Part shown: piece after piece, positions 22,125 to 33,489 of the stretch
Layout: each line of letters begins with the position of its first letter
How positions within the stretch are numbered: position 1 is the first letter of the stretch
Assembly (NCBI GenBank): GCA_003508835.1
Contig: PUFA01000068.1
Coordinates: 7,945,501 to 8,009,500 of the forward strand
DNA: 64,000 nucleotides
From: Eonycteris spelaea
Lineage: Eukaryota; Chordata; Mammalia; Chiroptera; Pteropodidae
Direction of reading: 5' to 3'
Translations under genes and position numbers: made by a program
The notes under the pieces: generated by a model
Databases searched by the model: none
What the model was told of the DNA's origin: nothing
Seen by the model: only the letters and a program-made list of their open reading frames with translations

Positions 22125-22222
22125 CTCAGAAGATCAGTGTAACAGCAGACTATGCCTTTTTATATGTAAAATAGGAATAATAATAGGACCTATCTCATGC
22201 AGTTTTTGTAAGGTTAAAAATA
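22125..22222 (+). repeat. MIR SINE core-tail fragment, sense
   Basis: tatatgtaaaataggaataa, then taataggacctatctcatgc and agtttttgtaaggtt. Confidence 0.55.
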
Positions 22223-22224
22223 GG

Positions 22225-22600
22225 GACACATCCTATTTTTAAATAGTTTGCATGTTTTGAATTTTATATAGATGGAATCATATAGTATGTGCTCATTTTT
22301 TTATCTGTTTTTTTTTTCCCAGCCTGATTGATTTGATATTTATTCTCATTCTTACATGTATTAACTGTTCATTCCTTTTTGTTTGTGAGCGGTATTTCAT
22401 TGTATAGACTCCTGTCAGGGTTTGTGTGTCAATTCACACGAATGTCCATTCACACAGAACTTTTGGGCTGCCTCCAGTCTGGGACAATTTTTTAAAAAGT
22501 TGCTATGGACATTCATGTAAAAAGAAAATGACCGTGTGTGTGTGTGTTGTGTGTGTGTATGGATGGCTGGATATAAATCAGGTAGTTACTCAAGGAATCC
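22225..22600 (-). mobile_element. L1M-type 3' region, antisense
   Basis: atatagatggaatcatatag, ctgttcattcctttttgttt, gcggtatttcattgtataga and agttgctatggacattcatg are the antisense L1 3' landmarks. A gtgtgt block lies at about 22534-22558 inside it. Confidence 0.7.
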
Positions 22601-22719
22601 TTCTTCTTCTAACACTGCATACATAGCCCAAGTATGAGCCTCTTCTATTCCCCAATTTCCCAGTCGTACCCAGACCTTAATGTTATTTTATTACATCTAC
22701 CTGAACATTTTTAAGGTGA

Positions 22720-23215
22720 AAAAAAATGAAGGCCAACACCCCATCTCAACTACAAAGCCCAACTTTGAATCTCTAGTTCATCACCTTTCCTCTATCTTAG
22801 CTTCCAAACCATTCTAACTCTGCTTATTATTTTATTATTTTTTAAGTTAAAGCAACATGCCTTAGTCTATTTGAGGTCTTCTGTGGATTGACTTATCCTG
22901 GTTCATCTTCAACCCCTCTCTTGCAAGCATCCAACTATCTAGCCCCTTCAACATGCTTGCTAATTTCCTAAACCAGCCTTGCCATCACTTCACTGAGCCT
23001 TGCACAGAATCCCCTTACTATGTGGTCTGCAAGGTGAATACTCTGCTTGACCTCCCACCTTCTATATGTACCCTTCTTGATTCCTCAGTGTGTAGGTACT
23101 TGCTCTTTTTTTACTCTTCTGCTGTAATGCTGACTGTGCTGTACTTAGATCAATTGTGTGTGTGCTTACTATTAAATTGCCAGCTAGTTTCTAGAATCTC
23201 AAATCCATAACAAAG
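22720..23215 (+). mobile_element. L2 LINE fragment, sense
   Basis: C-rich sequence with accattctaactctgcttat, tcacttcactgagccttgca and ctttttttactcttctgctg in an order resembling the sense L2 ORF end. Divergence is high. Confidence 0.4.
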
Positions 23216-23545
23216 CTGTTGCGGTCATGCTTACATTTCTGAAAGAGTTAGAGATTTGATAAACTAATCAATGCCAGTCTAAGTTGGTTCTGATCCAGAA
23301 CTGGTTCTCATAACTTCCCCTTCTCTAGATGATGCTGAAGTTTCACTCAAAGGAGACATTCAGCTTGGAGAAAGATCAATTTATATTTTTAGTGAGTCAT
23401 TGCATTTTGGGATATTCAGTTGCTTATGTCAACTTTGAGAAAGCATGTACATTGGCATGAAAAAGTGTTTTCAAATCTTTGGTGTCTGATTAGATCATTG
23501 AAGTCTGCCTAGACAAACAATTTAAACAAAGAAAATCTTAGGCAG
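23216..23545. other. Unique sequence, nothing recognised
   Basis: No repeat or gene recognised. Confidence 0.4.
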
Positions 23546-23549
23546 TTGG

Positions 23550-24720
23550 TCAACAAATATTTGACTATGATGAACCAGGTACTTGTCTAAGCTATAAAGC
23601 AACAGAACAACAGGCATTCCACATCTTCAAAAACTTCCATTTTGGTGGAAAGAGGCAATAAATATATTGGAAAATGCTCTAATATTAGATTCTCAGAAGC
23701 GCTATTGTAGAAACACTTTTGGTGGTTGGTAGTAAAGGAACTATTTAGTGAGGGAAAAGAGGAAAAGATTGTCTGAAGACATGATATTCAAGACCTTTAT
23801 AATAAGGAGTCATCTATGCAAACATCTTGGAGAAAAGCACCGCACATAGAAGATGTAATATCAAAGGCTCTGGAATAAGAAGGAACCTGACATCCTCTCG
23901 GAAAAGCCACTATGGTGGGAACATATAAATAAGGAGAAGAGTGGAGGGAGATGAGTTAAAAGATAAAGGCAGGTCCAAAAACCTAGGACTGTGTAGACCA
24001 ACATGGTTTAAGTTTTATTCTGGTTGCAATGGGAAGATATTAGAGGATTTTAAGAAGTAGTATGACCCACTTTATGCTATTCAATGTTCCCTCCTTCTGA
24101 CTGCTGTAATGGAAGGTAGACCATGGAAGGGGCTCCCAGGGTCCAAGTGAGGCATGGCGGTGGCTCTTAGACTAGAATAATGGCAGAGATAGAATGATAA
24201 CCTTTTAGAATTTTTTTTTTTTGATTCAACAGGACTTACTGATGGTTAATAATTAGGTCTGAGAAAAAGAGAGCAATCAGGAGTGACTTCTTTTTCATCT
24301 GAGTAATTGTATGGATGGTGCAGCAATGTACTGAGATGTGGAACACTTGAGAGTATCTGTTTTGTGTGTTTGGGGACATGAAGAATCTGCTTCAGCCATG
24401 TCATCTGAGATGCTTGTTTCACATCCAAGTAAAGATATTGAATAAGCAGGTAGTAATCAGTGCATGATTGGAATTTAAAGCCATGTGTAAAGTTGAAATG
24501 AGAGATAGAAGAATCAACATTGTCTAGTACTGAGCCAAGGCATGCCAACGTTTAGAATTCTGGAAGACAAGAGGGTTCTAACAAAGAAAAATAAGAAACA
24601 GTGTCAGTGGAGGAGGACAAAAACCCCAAGAGTGTGGTATTTTGGGAGTCAACAGAAGAAATTATTTAAAAAATGGAAAAACAAGTAAACTATGGGGGTA
24701 AAATGCTACTGTAGCAGAGT
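23550..24720 (-). mobile_element. Long L2 LINE, antisense, 3' end through ORF2 end
   Basis: About 1.17 kb in one order. The 3' terminus (ggtcaacaaatatttgacta) is followed by tctggttgcaatgggaagat, attcaacaggacttactgat, gattggaatttaaagccatg and gtgtggtattttgggagtca. The translated region corresponds to the C-terminal side of the L2 reverse transcriptase, but many stops and indels make it dead. A T run sits at 24210-24222. Confidence 0.8.
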
Positions 24721-24794
24721 AAAGAATTGACTTCCAACATGTTTCAGATCCAGATCTCTTTTGAATCTCAGTGTCATGAATAAATACTATATGA

Positions 24795-25290
24795 TTCTAA
24801 TCTGTGATAAGAGCTACAAAGCAAAAGAACAGGAAGCTATGAAAGGGATTAATGAGGCAAATTGATATTGGAAGAGGGTCAAAAAGATTATAGGAAATGA
24901 TATACAAACAATTGAAGTATGAATAGAATTATCCAGGTGGTAGACAACTACAGATAGGAAAGAGATTGGTATATACCAATAACTAAAAGTGGCCAGGCCA
25001 TTTGTAACCAGGAGCAAAGTGGAAAGAGATGAGGTTGATAAGATGGACAAGTACCAGATCTTATTTGCTACGCTAAGGAGTTAGTCTGTTTTTCAATCTA
25101 AGTGCACTTGATGATTATTTTTTTTAAGCACAGAAGATACATGGTTCGATGTACATTATTTTTAATATTTAAAAGATTATTATTGTATGGAAAACAGATT
25201 TTAAGGAGGCATGAATAGAGATTGGGAACCCACTTAGGGAACTATAACAGTAATCTAGATAAGAACTGATAGTGTCCTATACTTGAGTGC
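24795..25290 (-). mobile_element. Second L2 LINE, antisense
   Basis: tgaggttgataagatggaca, ctaaggagttagtctgtttt, aaacagattttaaggaggca and gaactataacagtaatctag repeat L2 landmarks already passed in the previous copy, so this is an independent L2. Confidence 0.6.
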
Positions 25291-25575
25291 AAGTGGAGAA
25301 GATGTAGAAAAGAGAAAAGAATCAAGTATGTTTGGAAATTAGAGTGGAAATTATACTACACTCACATAGTCTCAATAAATAACGAAGATGTTATATATGA
25401 GAAACAGTAAAGGTGATATATGTAAAAGACAATCATAAGATCTAGTACCTAATGGTCTTTCAATAAATTTTGAATATACTGAGTTCCTGAGTTGGAAGGA
25501 AAACTTTATGGAGAATCAGAGAGTATACAAATGGCAAAAAATCAAGACGGCTTAGAAGCTACACAGATCTGAGAG
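25291..25575. other. Unclassified sequence
   Basis: ggtctttcaataaattttga near 25455 looks like an L2 tail. Otherwise nothing is recognised. Confidence 0.3.
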
Positions 25576-25875
25576 TTGAGTTCTGAATTTGAAGCTCACT
25601 AGCTGTGTACTTGGAAGAGACCTTGTACTTAGTAGATGTTCAATAACTTTTGAATGATAATGTAATTACAGAACCTTGTACAATTCTATAATCTCTGTAA
25701 AAATTAACATCCCCTTATTAAAACGGAGATAGTAATGCCTCATAGAACTATACTAAGAAATAAATGAGATGATACATGTAACACCTATCAGATGATTAAG
25801 TGAGGTAATGTATAATAGCATATGCATATAGCAAGTTCTCAAAGAATTAGCAGCAGCTGTTACTGCTATTGCAAC
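25576..25875 (+). repeat. MIR and L2-tail fragments, sense
   Basis: cactagctgtgtacttggaa and tagtagatgttcaataactt are followed by a second MIR core, taaaacggagatagtaatgc, with aagaaataaatgagatgata and gcaagttctcaaagaattag. Confidence 0.5.
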
Positions 25876-25879
25876 AAAT

Positions 25880-25984
25880 ATTGGTTGGTAATTAGTGGAG
25901 AGAGATGTCACTATAAAAGTATGCAGAATCAGATTGTGAATGGTTTTATATGCGATGGTGGAAACGAAAGTGATGTTTTGAGAC
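25880..25984 (-). repeat. L2 LINE, left half of a copy split by L1
   Basis: agtatgcagaatcagattgt followed by gaatggttttatatgcgatg is the antisense L2 block that normally continues into 'gaattt-gat'. That continuation is found only beyond the L1, at 27636. Confidence 0.5.
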
Positions 25985-27635
25985 TTTCTTTTTTAATATT
26001 GGTATTTGCTGCTATAAATTCTCTATAAATACTGCTTTAGCTTTAGCTATATCCCATGAATTTTTAATGTGTTCAGTTTTTCTTTAGTTCAAAAAAAATT
26101 TTAATGTCCACTTTGATTTATTATTCGACCATGGAATAGTTACATGTGTATTACTTAGTTTCCAAATACTTTTTGATTTTCAAGAACTCTTTCTTATTGT
26201 TAATTATATTGAGTCATGAAATATATGTGGCTTGAACCCTTTTAAATTTTTTGAGACTTGCAATATGGCTTTTAATATGGTCAGTACTAGAAAATGTTCC
26301 ATGTATCTTGAAAAAATATATATTCTGCTCTTGATAGGTGGTGTGTCTACAACTGTCAGTTAGGTCAAGTTGATTAATTGTTGGTTCATCCACTAGATCT
26401 TTACTGATTTTCTTTCTTCTTTGTCTATAAATTATGGAGAGCAGAGTGTTGAAATAGTTGACTATAATTGTAGATTTGTTTATTTCTCCTTGTAGGTCTA
26501 TCAGTTTTGTTTTTTTTTTTTTTTCTTCAAGTACTGTGAAGTTGTTTCTTTGGTGCATAAACATTTAGGATTCTCATGTCCTTTTAATAAAATGATCCTT
26601 TCTATATATACAAAATTATCATTTCTCTCTGATACTTTTGAAAAAGTAATCTACTTTTTCTGATATTAATATATACTATGCTTTGAGCACAGTATCCTTT
26701 TGATTATTATTAGCATGACATTTTTTTCCATTCTTGAAGTTGTAACCCATTTATATTTCTAAATATAAACTGAGTTTCTTGTAAGCAGTATATAGTTCTC
26801 CCTTTTTTATACAGTTTTGTAAACTGCCATTTAATTGGGATTTAATCATTAAATGTGATTATCGATATGGTTAGGCTTAAATCTAGTAACTTGCTATTTG
26901 TTTTCTATTGATTTCTATCTAATCTGTTATTATCTGATTGGTTGCTAGATGGCTTGTATTCCTATAAATACTCTTAAACTTTATTCTGGGATGCACTTAA
27001 ATTGCTTGGAACAATCTAATACTTTCTAAGTTTGCCTAACAAGAAGAACCAGAGGAGGCTTTAGTCTAGTGCTAAATTTATTTCATCACCAAGGCAAAAT
27101 TTATCTGAAACTCTACCTGCTACTCTACTGATTATGAGAAACATTTGCTTCAGACGCTGGGAATAAGAACTCTTTCCAGCACCCTGTGCAAGCTCTGGCA
27201 ATTGTTTTCTATAATCTTTTTAGATAGTGGTTTTCTCCTCCTTGGGTAGTTTCCAAACATGCATATTCTGATCAATACTCAGATAAGGACTAGGGGGCCC
27301 TCTGTAAGTCTGAGGAGCTCTCTGAGTTGCTCTCTTTTTATCTGATACTCTGCCCATGAACTATCTTATCAACACAAAGTATTCTGGATAACATGCCTTA
27401 GGCCCTCTCCTAGTGCTGTGGACTGGAAACTCCCTCCAGGCAGTAAACTGGGGAAATTGTAGGGCTTACCTCATTTGTTTCACCTTTGTCGTGGATCACT
27501 CTTTTGCCCTACCTGATGACCAGTGTTTAAAATCTGTTGTTTCATGTATTTCTTTTTTTTTTTTTTTTTTACTTTATTTTAGACAGGAGGTTACATCTGG
27601 TCCCAGATACTATCTTGGCCAGAGTCCACAGATTT
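25985..27635 (-). mobile_element. L1M LINE-1, antisense, 5' UTR joined to ORF2 with ORF1 missing
   Basis: 25985-26930 is the endonuclease part of ORF2 in antisense: caactgtcagttaggtcaag near 26350, actgagtttcttgtaagcag near 26769, and gatatggttaggcttaaatc near 26863. From about 26935 the sequence jumps to 5' UTR: tgtattcctataaatactct, then ttctgggatgcacttaaatt, ending with tatcttggccagagtcc at the element's 5' end. ORF1 and the ORF2 start are absent, and the 3' half of the element is also missing. All frames are broken. Confidence 0.75.
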
Positions 27636-27855
27636 GAATTTGATAGTCTTAAACCCAATGAGGAATTTACACTCTATCATTTCATGAAGGTAATGAGAAG
27701 TAGTTGAACTGATTTATGTGTTTTAAGAAAATAACCCTGATAATGTTAAGGAAGAGAGTTTGAGGGGAGAGAGGCTAGGAGCACAATGGTTATATATAGT
27801 AGATTCTAAGTAGTTATTTGCTGGATAGAGGATGAGGGAATAAAACAAAATTAGA
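27636..27855 (-). repeat. L2 LINE, right half of the split copy
   Basis: gatttgaatttgatagtctt, tgatttatgtgttttaagaa, then aataaccctgataatgttaa and gagagtttgaggggagagag continue the L2 order interrupted at 25984. Confidence 0.6.
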
Positions 27856-28040
27856 CAAATGAACAGTCACTAGATAACCTCAAAAGTTGAGTGAGAAAAT
27901 TAGGAACCAGAAGTTTTCTGAGCAAACCTAGGGAACAAGAACTCACACATGTTAAGCTTTCACTTTTATTGGATAGAAAAGATTTGTGTTAAGTGCCTTC
28001 ATTGCTTACTTGCCTTTGTGTGAAAGAGAATGAGAGGAAA

Positions 28041-28072
28041 ATACATACATACATACATACATACATGCATGC
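28041..28072 (+). repeat. ATAC tetranucleotide microsatellite
   Basis: Seven to eight units of atac, ending in atgcatgc. Confidence 0.95.
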
Positions 28073-28135
28073 TAATAGAAATGGGTGAGGCTAAGATTTG
28101 TTAACATCATAGGCAATTGTTCCTTTCTAATGGAG

Positions 28136-28136
<1 letters not shown>

Positions 28137-28167
<31 letters not shown>
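28137..28167 (+). repeat. ATT trinucleotide microsatellite
   Basis: About ten pure att units, 70 bases from the ATAC array. Confidence 0.95.
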
Positions 28168-28169
<2 letters not shown>

Positions 28170-29185
28170 TTATTTTAAAGTATAAATGGCATTTGTACAA
28201 GGGTTATCATTTCTTCTCCCTCCTCCCTTCCTGAAAACTAAAGGAATAAAACAAAACTAAAGGAAAAAAGCTAGAATTCTGATGTTTTCCAAATTCTGTC
28301 CATTTCTGATTACATGTATCCCTACATTTACCCTTCTGCACAAATGATACTTAAGAAGATTGTTGAGAGGAAAAATAATCTTCCCCTGTAATGTTTTCTT
28401 ATTCAGGTCTAAACACTGCTCCATAGGTCTTAAAACTGAACTGGACAGAGACTAAAGAAACTACATTGTGAACAGGCCTGCCAGGACCCCTAGGGAATAA
28501 GAAGCTAATCTATTATTTATGCTTTCTACTTACATTATTTGGATTTTCAAGATAATCCCAAACACAATGGCCTCTGGGCACTCAAACACAGGAAAAGGCA
28601 ATGATTTATTGACAAATAATGTTAACAACACAAAGATAGACTGGAACAAATATGGAGAGTAATAGCCAAACTGCAGATAACTGGAGACACTGTATTGGGA
28701 AAATAGGAACAAAGTCAATTGTCTTTATTACTTACACACAGACCTAGTACCACTAAAACATAGAGCCAAGAATGTGGTATAATATGAGGAGGAAGAGACA
28801 AAGAGCTTTTGAATATCACAATTAGAATGCATGTGATAGCAGTCATTTGCAGATGTCTTTCAAACCCATTCCTTCTTTAAGGCCTTGCAAGGTGGGTGGG
28901 AAAATTTTCCTAGTGACCCAGAAAAGGAAGTGAATAAAAAGAAAATGAAAAGAAAAATTTAGAGATGTTAAGAAATTTGTTCTACATCTCATCTGTCTTA
29001 TACTTTTGTACCCAATTTCTTCCCCTTGTGGTGCAAGGCCTCATAGATATCAAAATCCCCGTGATTCTGCTCCTAGAGCTGCAGAGAGTTTCTGTGGGGT
29101 CTTATGATTCATTCCAAATCTAAATTCTGGAGATTCCAGTTTATGCCTAGTTAGATAACACTTGGATTGACCCTTCTGTAGAATC
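28168..29185. other. Unique sequence, nothing recognised
   Basis: About 1 kb with no repeat family or exon that I can support. Confidence 0.4.
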
Positions 29186-29189
29186 ACTA

Positions 29190-29335
29190 TGTGAAGTGGT
29201 GAATGTGTTAATTATCTTGATCTTGGTAATCATTTTACTATGTATGTATATCAAATCATCACATCATACACTTTAATATATACAATTATATTTGTTAATT
29301 ATTTTTTATCAATTAAGATTTTTTTGAAAAGCCTA
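29190..29335 (+). mobile_element. L1MA-type 3' terminus, sense
   Basis: gaatgtgttaattatcttga, ttggtaatcattttactatg, tatatcaaatcatcacatca and tatacaattatatttgttaa are the last landmarks before the tail in L1MA-type elements. The rest of the element is absent (5' truncated). Confidence 0.7.
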
Positions 29336-29735
29336 TTATGCTCTTAAATTTTATTAAGAATCCCAAAAAAGATTTTATGTCGGTTATATCCAGCAATATT
29401 TGTTGTATAAGAAATCAAAACTGAGAAACTAAAAGTATATATTAGTCATTTAAAATAATAATGAATAAATTATTTCAGGTTAACATAACATACTCAAAAG
29501 TATTTTCCAAAAACAAGAGAAAAGTGAGTCGTTTTACATTTTTTCAAATATCTTTGATGTGGCATTATAAAAGATAGCTGGATTATCATATCTGGCATTG
29601 CATTGAATCTGTTGCAAAAATTACACATCACATAGCTTCTGGAAAATTCCTCTGTGTATCATGAGACACTGAGAGTAAAACATGCAAGTAACATACTAGT
29701 ATTATTAAGAAAATAATAGGTTTCACCTCATAAAC
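29336..29735. other. AT-rich sequence, nothing recognised
   Basis: No repeat or gene recognised. Confidence 0.35.
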
Positions 29736-29796
29736 TTCTTGAAAGAGCTTGGAGACCTATAGGGATTCCTGGACCATACTTTGAGGACCACTGAGC
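29736..29796 (+). mobile_element. MER5-like terminal fragment
   Basis: cctggaccatactttgagga followed by ccactg matches the terminal 25 bases of MER5-group hAT MITEs. The rest of the element is not visible. Confidence 0.45.
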
Positions 29797-30036
29797 TAAA
29801 TCAGAGCATGGGAGTGCGGGTCCATAAGAAGAATGAATACCAAAAAAGGAGGCTACACTGTTAGTTAGGGGCAGCTGATACAGAGCATTGACAGCGCTGC
29901 TGAAGTAGTGGGACTTTATTTTGAAGGCCAGTGTTTCACACACAGATTGATGTCAATGAAATGTTATTCTGAGTGATGTTAGTAGGTATGTGCTGGAAAG
30001 GATGTTTTATTACCAAAAAGTTTGAAATGGTGTACA

Positions 30037-30261
30037 TTGAGGTCCCCAACACCTAGGCCACAGACTAGTATCAGTCTGCAGCCTATTGGGAATCAGGCCA
30101 CACAGCAGGAGGTGAGCGGCTGGCAAGTGAGTGAAGCTTCATCTGTATTTGTAGCCGCTCCCCAGTGCTAGCATCACTGCCTCAGTGCCACCTCAGATCC
30201 TCAGGCATTAGATTCTCATAGGAGTACCTGTCCCCAGTGCCAAAAATGTTGGGGACTGCTG
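30037..30261 (-). mobile_element. MER1/Charlie3-like hAT MITE, inverted relative to copy 1
   Basis: Reads gaggtccccaacacctaggc, gcaggaggtgagcggctggc, catctgtatttgtagccgct, cattagattctcataggagt, ending tgttggggactgctg. About 225 bp, the same short internal structure as the 7881 copy. The bases just outside, gtgtacat and ttgtatat, match at 6 of 8, a decayed target duplication. Confidence 0.8.
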
Positions 30262-30469
30262 TTGTATATTGTGTCCGCTTATAAGATTCACAATTCACAT
30301 AGCACATTCAAGGCTTGTGGGAAGCCTGCAATAAAAAATAGAAATCAGAAAACTATGTAACCTGATGTTTCCCAGATTACTTGAGCAAGGAAAACCTCAC
30401 TCACTGCACATATTTTGACTTCTTCCTAGAAGAGTATATTGCTAGATGCTCTGCTGGGTAATGCTTCAG

Positions 30470-30622
30470 TCATTCTCGGGAACCATCAAAGGGCTTTTAG
30501 CAGAGGAGTCTCAGGTGAGGGTACATTCACAGAAATGTCTCATGCTTTTGGGTGGAGATAAAGTTTAAGGATTGAAAGACTGGAGGCAGGAGGACCAACC
30601 AGAAGGCTCTTACATGTGAGAA
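30470..30622 (-). repeat. L2 LINE fragment, antisense
   Basis: aaccatcaaagggcttttag, then gactggaggcaggaggacca and accagaaggctcttacat, in antisense L2 order. Confidence 0.5.
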
Positions 30623-31730
30623 ATGATGTTTGAGCAAAACTTATGAGGAGTAAAAAAAGGAGAAGTTGAATTAAAAAGAGAATAAAGTGATCTAAATCAT
30701 CCGTCTCCAAAACAGGGGTGATCCAACCCTTTCAGTGCCAGAACAAAATATGAGAATTTCTATTTGTTCCTTTTCTCTAATCATTTCTTATATACTCTTT
30801 TAGTGTTGTGTTTGTTTAAAATGTACCCAATTCATTAGAAGAGAGGCAATATTAAATAGCAAATCAAATGATACAAGTACTAACTCATTAGAACAGGCGC
30901 TTGTCTAGGGCTGGAGCAGAGTTATACTGATGGTCCAGGCATTGATGCTTTAATTGCTACATCATGGAGAGGCCTGGGGAGGAGGAGTTGGGGTAGCCAT
31001 ATTGGTGGTCGCGGCAGGGTGGGGATAGGACACAGGGTGTCTTGAAGCACTAAACTGAACAACTGATACAAGCATACCAGTGCACACAACCAAATATCTT
31101 CCAGATAGGTATGTCTTTTTGAATATCCACTTAAATATAAATTCAATACCTTGGAATGCAAGATTTTTTAAGACGAAGATTACAGATCTCACTGTATATA
31201 AAGGGTTCTCCTGAGGCCTATGTATAATATTCCTAGCGTGGTCTAGTCAGTAAAGCAGACAGAGGACTGTTGTCTCTCTCTCCCAGACCATTATACTGTT
31301 GGTACAACTGAGACCACTTCAGTAGATTCAAAGAAACTTAAAAGCAACACGCGGCAACTTGAAAAATTTCCAGCCCAGCTTTAGTTTTGCTTCTACCCTG
31401 GAAAGGCATAGGTAAAAGTAATAAAGGAGTTCTGAGAATATGTTTTCATGCCTGTGTAGAACACCTTCATGAAACGTGCCTGTACTCTGTCCTAGAGGAA
31501 GCTCCTACCAACGTGGGAAAACCACAGCTTCAGGGGCAAGGGCTACCACTGGATCTGATACAGCAAATGATAAATGTTGCTTTGAACTATTGCCCAAGGG
31601 TTTTTGTATCTCTTCAGTCTGGTAGCAAAAGCATGGGACAGGCCAGGCTCTATGAGAGTGATTATGAAGTTGAGGAATGCACTGAGAGTAGAATAATACA
31701 GATGATCACAGAGCTTTAGGATTCCTTCGT
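30623..31730. other. Unclassified sequence containing a 110-codon open frame
   Basis: No repeat family recognised. From 31387 to 31719 the plus strand is open, ending in a stop after QMITEL. It begins at a TTG, not an ATG, and has no splice acceptor that I trust. The peptide is non-repetitive but matches no family I know. Unresolved: chance frame, or remnant of an old retroposed gene. Confidence 0.25.
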
Positions 31731-31731
31731 T

Positions 31732-31923
31732 ACTGGGGACCTAGTAACTGGCCCATGGCCTGTTAGGGGCTGCACAGCAGTGAGTGGTGAGTGAGCAAGC
31801 AAAGCTTCATCTGTATTTGCAGCTGCTATCCAATGCTAGCATCACCACCTCAGCTGCACCTCAGATCATCAGGCATTAGATTCTCATAACTGGTCCCTGG
31901 TGCCAAAAGTTTGGGGACCACTG
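31732..31923 (-). mobile_element. MER1/Charlie3-like hAT MITE, 5'-damaged
   Basis: tggcccatggcctgttaggg, gcaaagcttcatctgtattt, cattagattctcataactgg, and an intact end tttggggaccactg. The opposite terminus is eroded. Same orientation as the 30037 copy. Confidence 0.8.
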
Positions 31924-32489
31924 GCATAGAGTATGCAATGGAAATGTTAGCTGCTTCTTTTATTACTACTACCACTACTAATGATGGCACTATTGCTCAT
32001 TAAAAGTCTCAGAAAAAGTCTGAGGAAGGTGATGATTTTTAAAGGAAGAAACCTATTTTCAGGAAAATTAAGTCACCTGCTAAGATCATGACTTCTTCAA
32101 AATAAGTGAAGGTATGCAAGAGAATTGGAAAGAAAAGAGGGTGAGAAAAGTTATATTCCCAAAAAAGTCACAAAATGCCAGCTGGTCAGCATGAAGTCAA
32201 CTTTAGGAATACAGCATACCTTGCGTTAGCTGTAGGTGGGTTCCATTGCTGGAGATTTTGGAGACAGTTTCCCTGCTGGTTGGCCAACCCTGTTAGAAAA
32301 TGTGACAAGAGAAATTACCTATATTCTTGAATGGCACAATGAAGCAGTCAATTGTGCTGAATTTAACTCGGTTCCTTTTTTGAGACATTTCCTTTAAAAT
32401 TAAATGTCCTGAAAGAACTTTATAGCTTATATTTTTTCAGATATACAAATAATGTTTTTCTAAACTAGATTCAAGTGACTGACTTATTC
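31924..32489. other. Unique sequence with a short ACT repeat
   Basis: About five act/tac units near 31963-31980. Otherwise nothing recognised. Confidence 0.4.
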
Positions 32490-32840
32490 TTTACACAAAC
32501 ATTCACTGAACACAAACTATGTTCCAGATGCTCTGGACATTCAACTGAAAGATTTAGAACAAGTTCTTGAAGACCTCAGACTCTTATAGCACAGACATGG
32601 AGGCCTGTATAATACCATGGGAAGGGCTTCGACTGCTAATCAAAGACACAGATGATTTTTGGAACAATAGGAAGTCACAGAATGATTCTAAGTGGAGATT
32701 GATAGGATTCACTAGCAGGGATGCCTTTGGAGACATGAGTAGGATCCAGGCAAGAGAGGGCAGGTACGGAAACAAGAAGAATGACATCTAAGAGAATGAA
32801 GCCTGGTGATCAGTTGTGTTGGGCCAGTAAGGCAGGAGAA
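32490..32840 (-). mobile_element. L2 LINE, antisense
   Basis: acattcactgaacacaaact, atgttccagatgctctggac, then caataggaagtcacagaatg, in antisense order from the 3' terminus. Confidence 0.6.
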
Positions 32841-32879
32841 ATAGTTGAAGATATCTATAAGGAGAATGCCTTGTGCCTT

Positions 32880-33175
32880 CAATGTATTCATCAAACAGAT
32901 ATTCACTAAGCACCTACTGTGTGTCAGACCCCATGCTGCAAGTTGAGGACAGAGCAGTATAGCTCAAAGACACATGCTAGGATAGACAGGGGAAAGCCCC
33001 ATGGAAGTGCAAAAGAAGGGTTCCTGCTTCTGAAAGGAAGCAATATCTAAGAGACATCTTTAGGAAGAATGAAAGTCAACTAGCTGAAAAGATAGAAAAG
33101 GAGTGTTGGAAGCACAGAGCACATTTATGCAAAGACTCTGGACCAGGAAGTTCAGTGAGTCCTCCAGAAACTGGG
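32880..33175 (-). mobile_element. Second L2 LINE, antisense
   Basis: agatattcactaagcaccta, ctgtgtgtcagaccccatgc, and then atgcaaagactctggaccag. It restarts at the L2 3' terminus, so it is a separate insertion. Confidence 0.65.
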
Positions 33176-33399
33176 CGGCATTATAGAGTAGGATGAAAAG
33201 AAATGAAAATGAGGATACAGAAGAGTGTCTTAAGGAAGGCAAGCAGGATGAGGAGGAATCGCCACCATTTCCTCCACGCCGACCTTCCCATGGCCTAGGG
33301 TATCTGGGATTCTCAAAGAGACAAGAACTGTCTGACGATGGAATTGGAGACAAGAGCCATGGCTTTGGTAGCTGGGATAACCACAGGAAATCTCTTTTC

Positions 33400-33475
33400 C
33401 TTCCCTTTCTCCTTCCCCTTGTCTTTCTCTTCCTCCTCCTCTTTCTTCTCTTCTCTCTACTCTGCTCCCCCACCC
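33400..33475. repeat. Pyrimidine-rich low-complexity tract
   Basis: Almost pure C/T over about 75 bases (tttccttccctttctcc and similar). It generates the longest open frame in the window on the minus strand, rich in R, K and G, which is an artefact of the tract. Confidence 0.85.
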
Positions 33476-33489
33476 CACACACACCATGC

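Noticed and set aside
26214..26564. 116-codon minus frame
   Set aside because: A surviving piece of L1 ORF2 within a dead, rearranged element, not a host gene.
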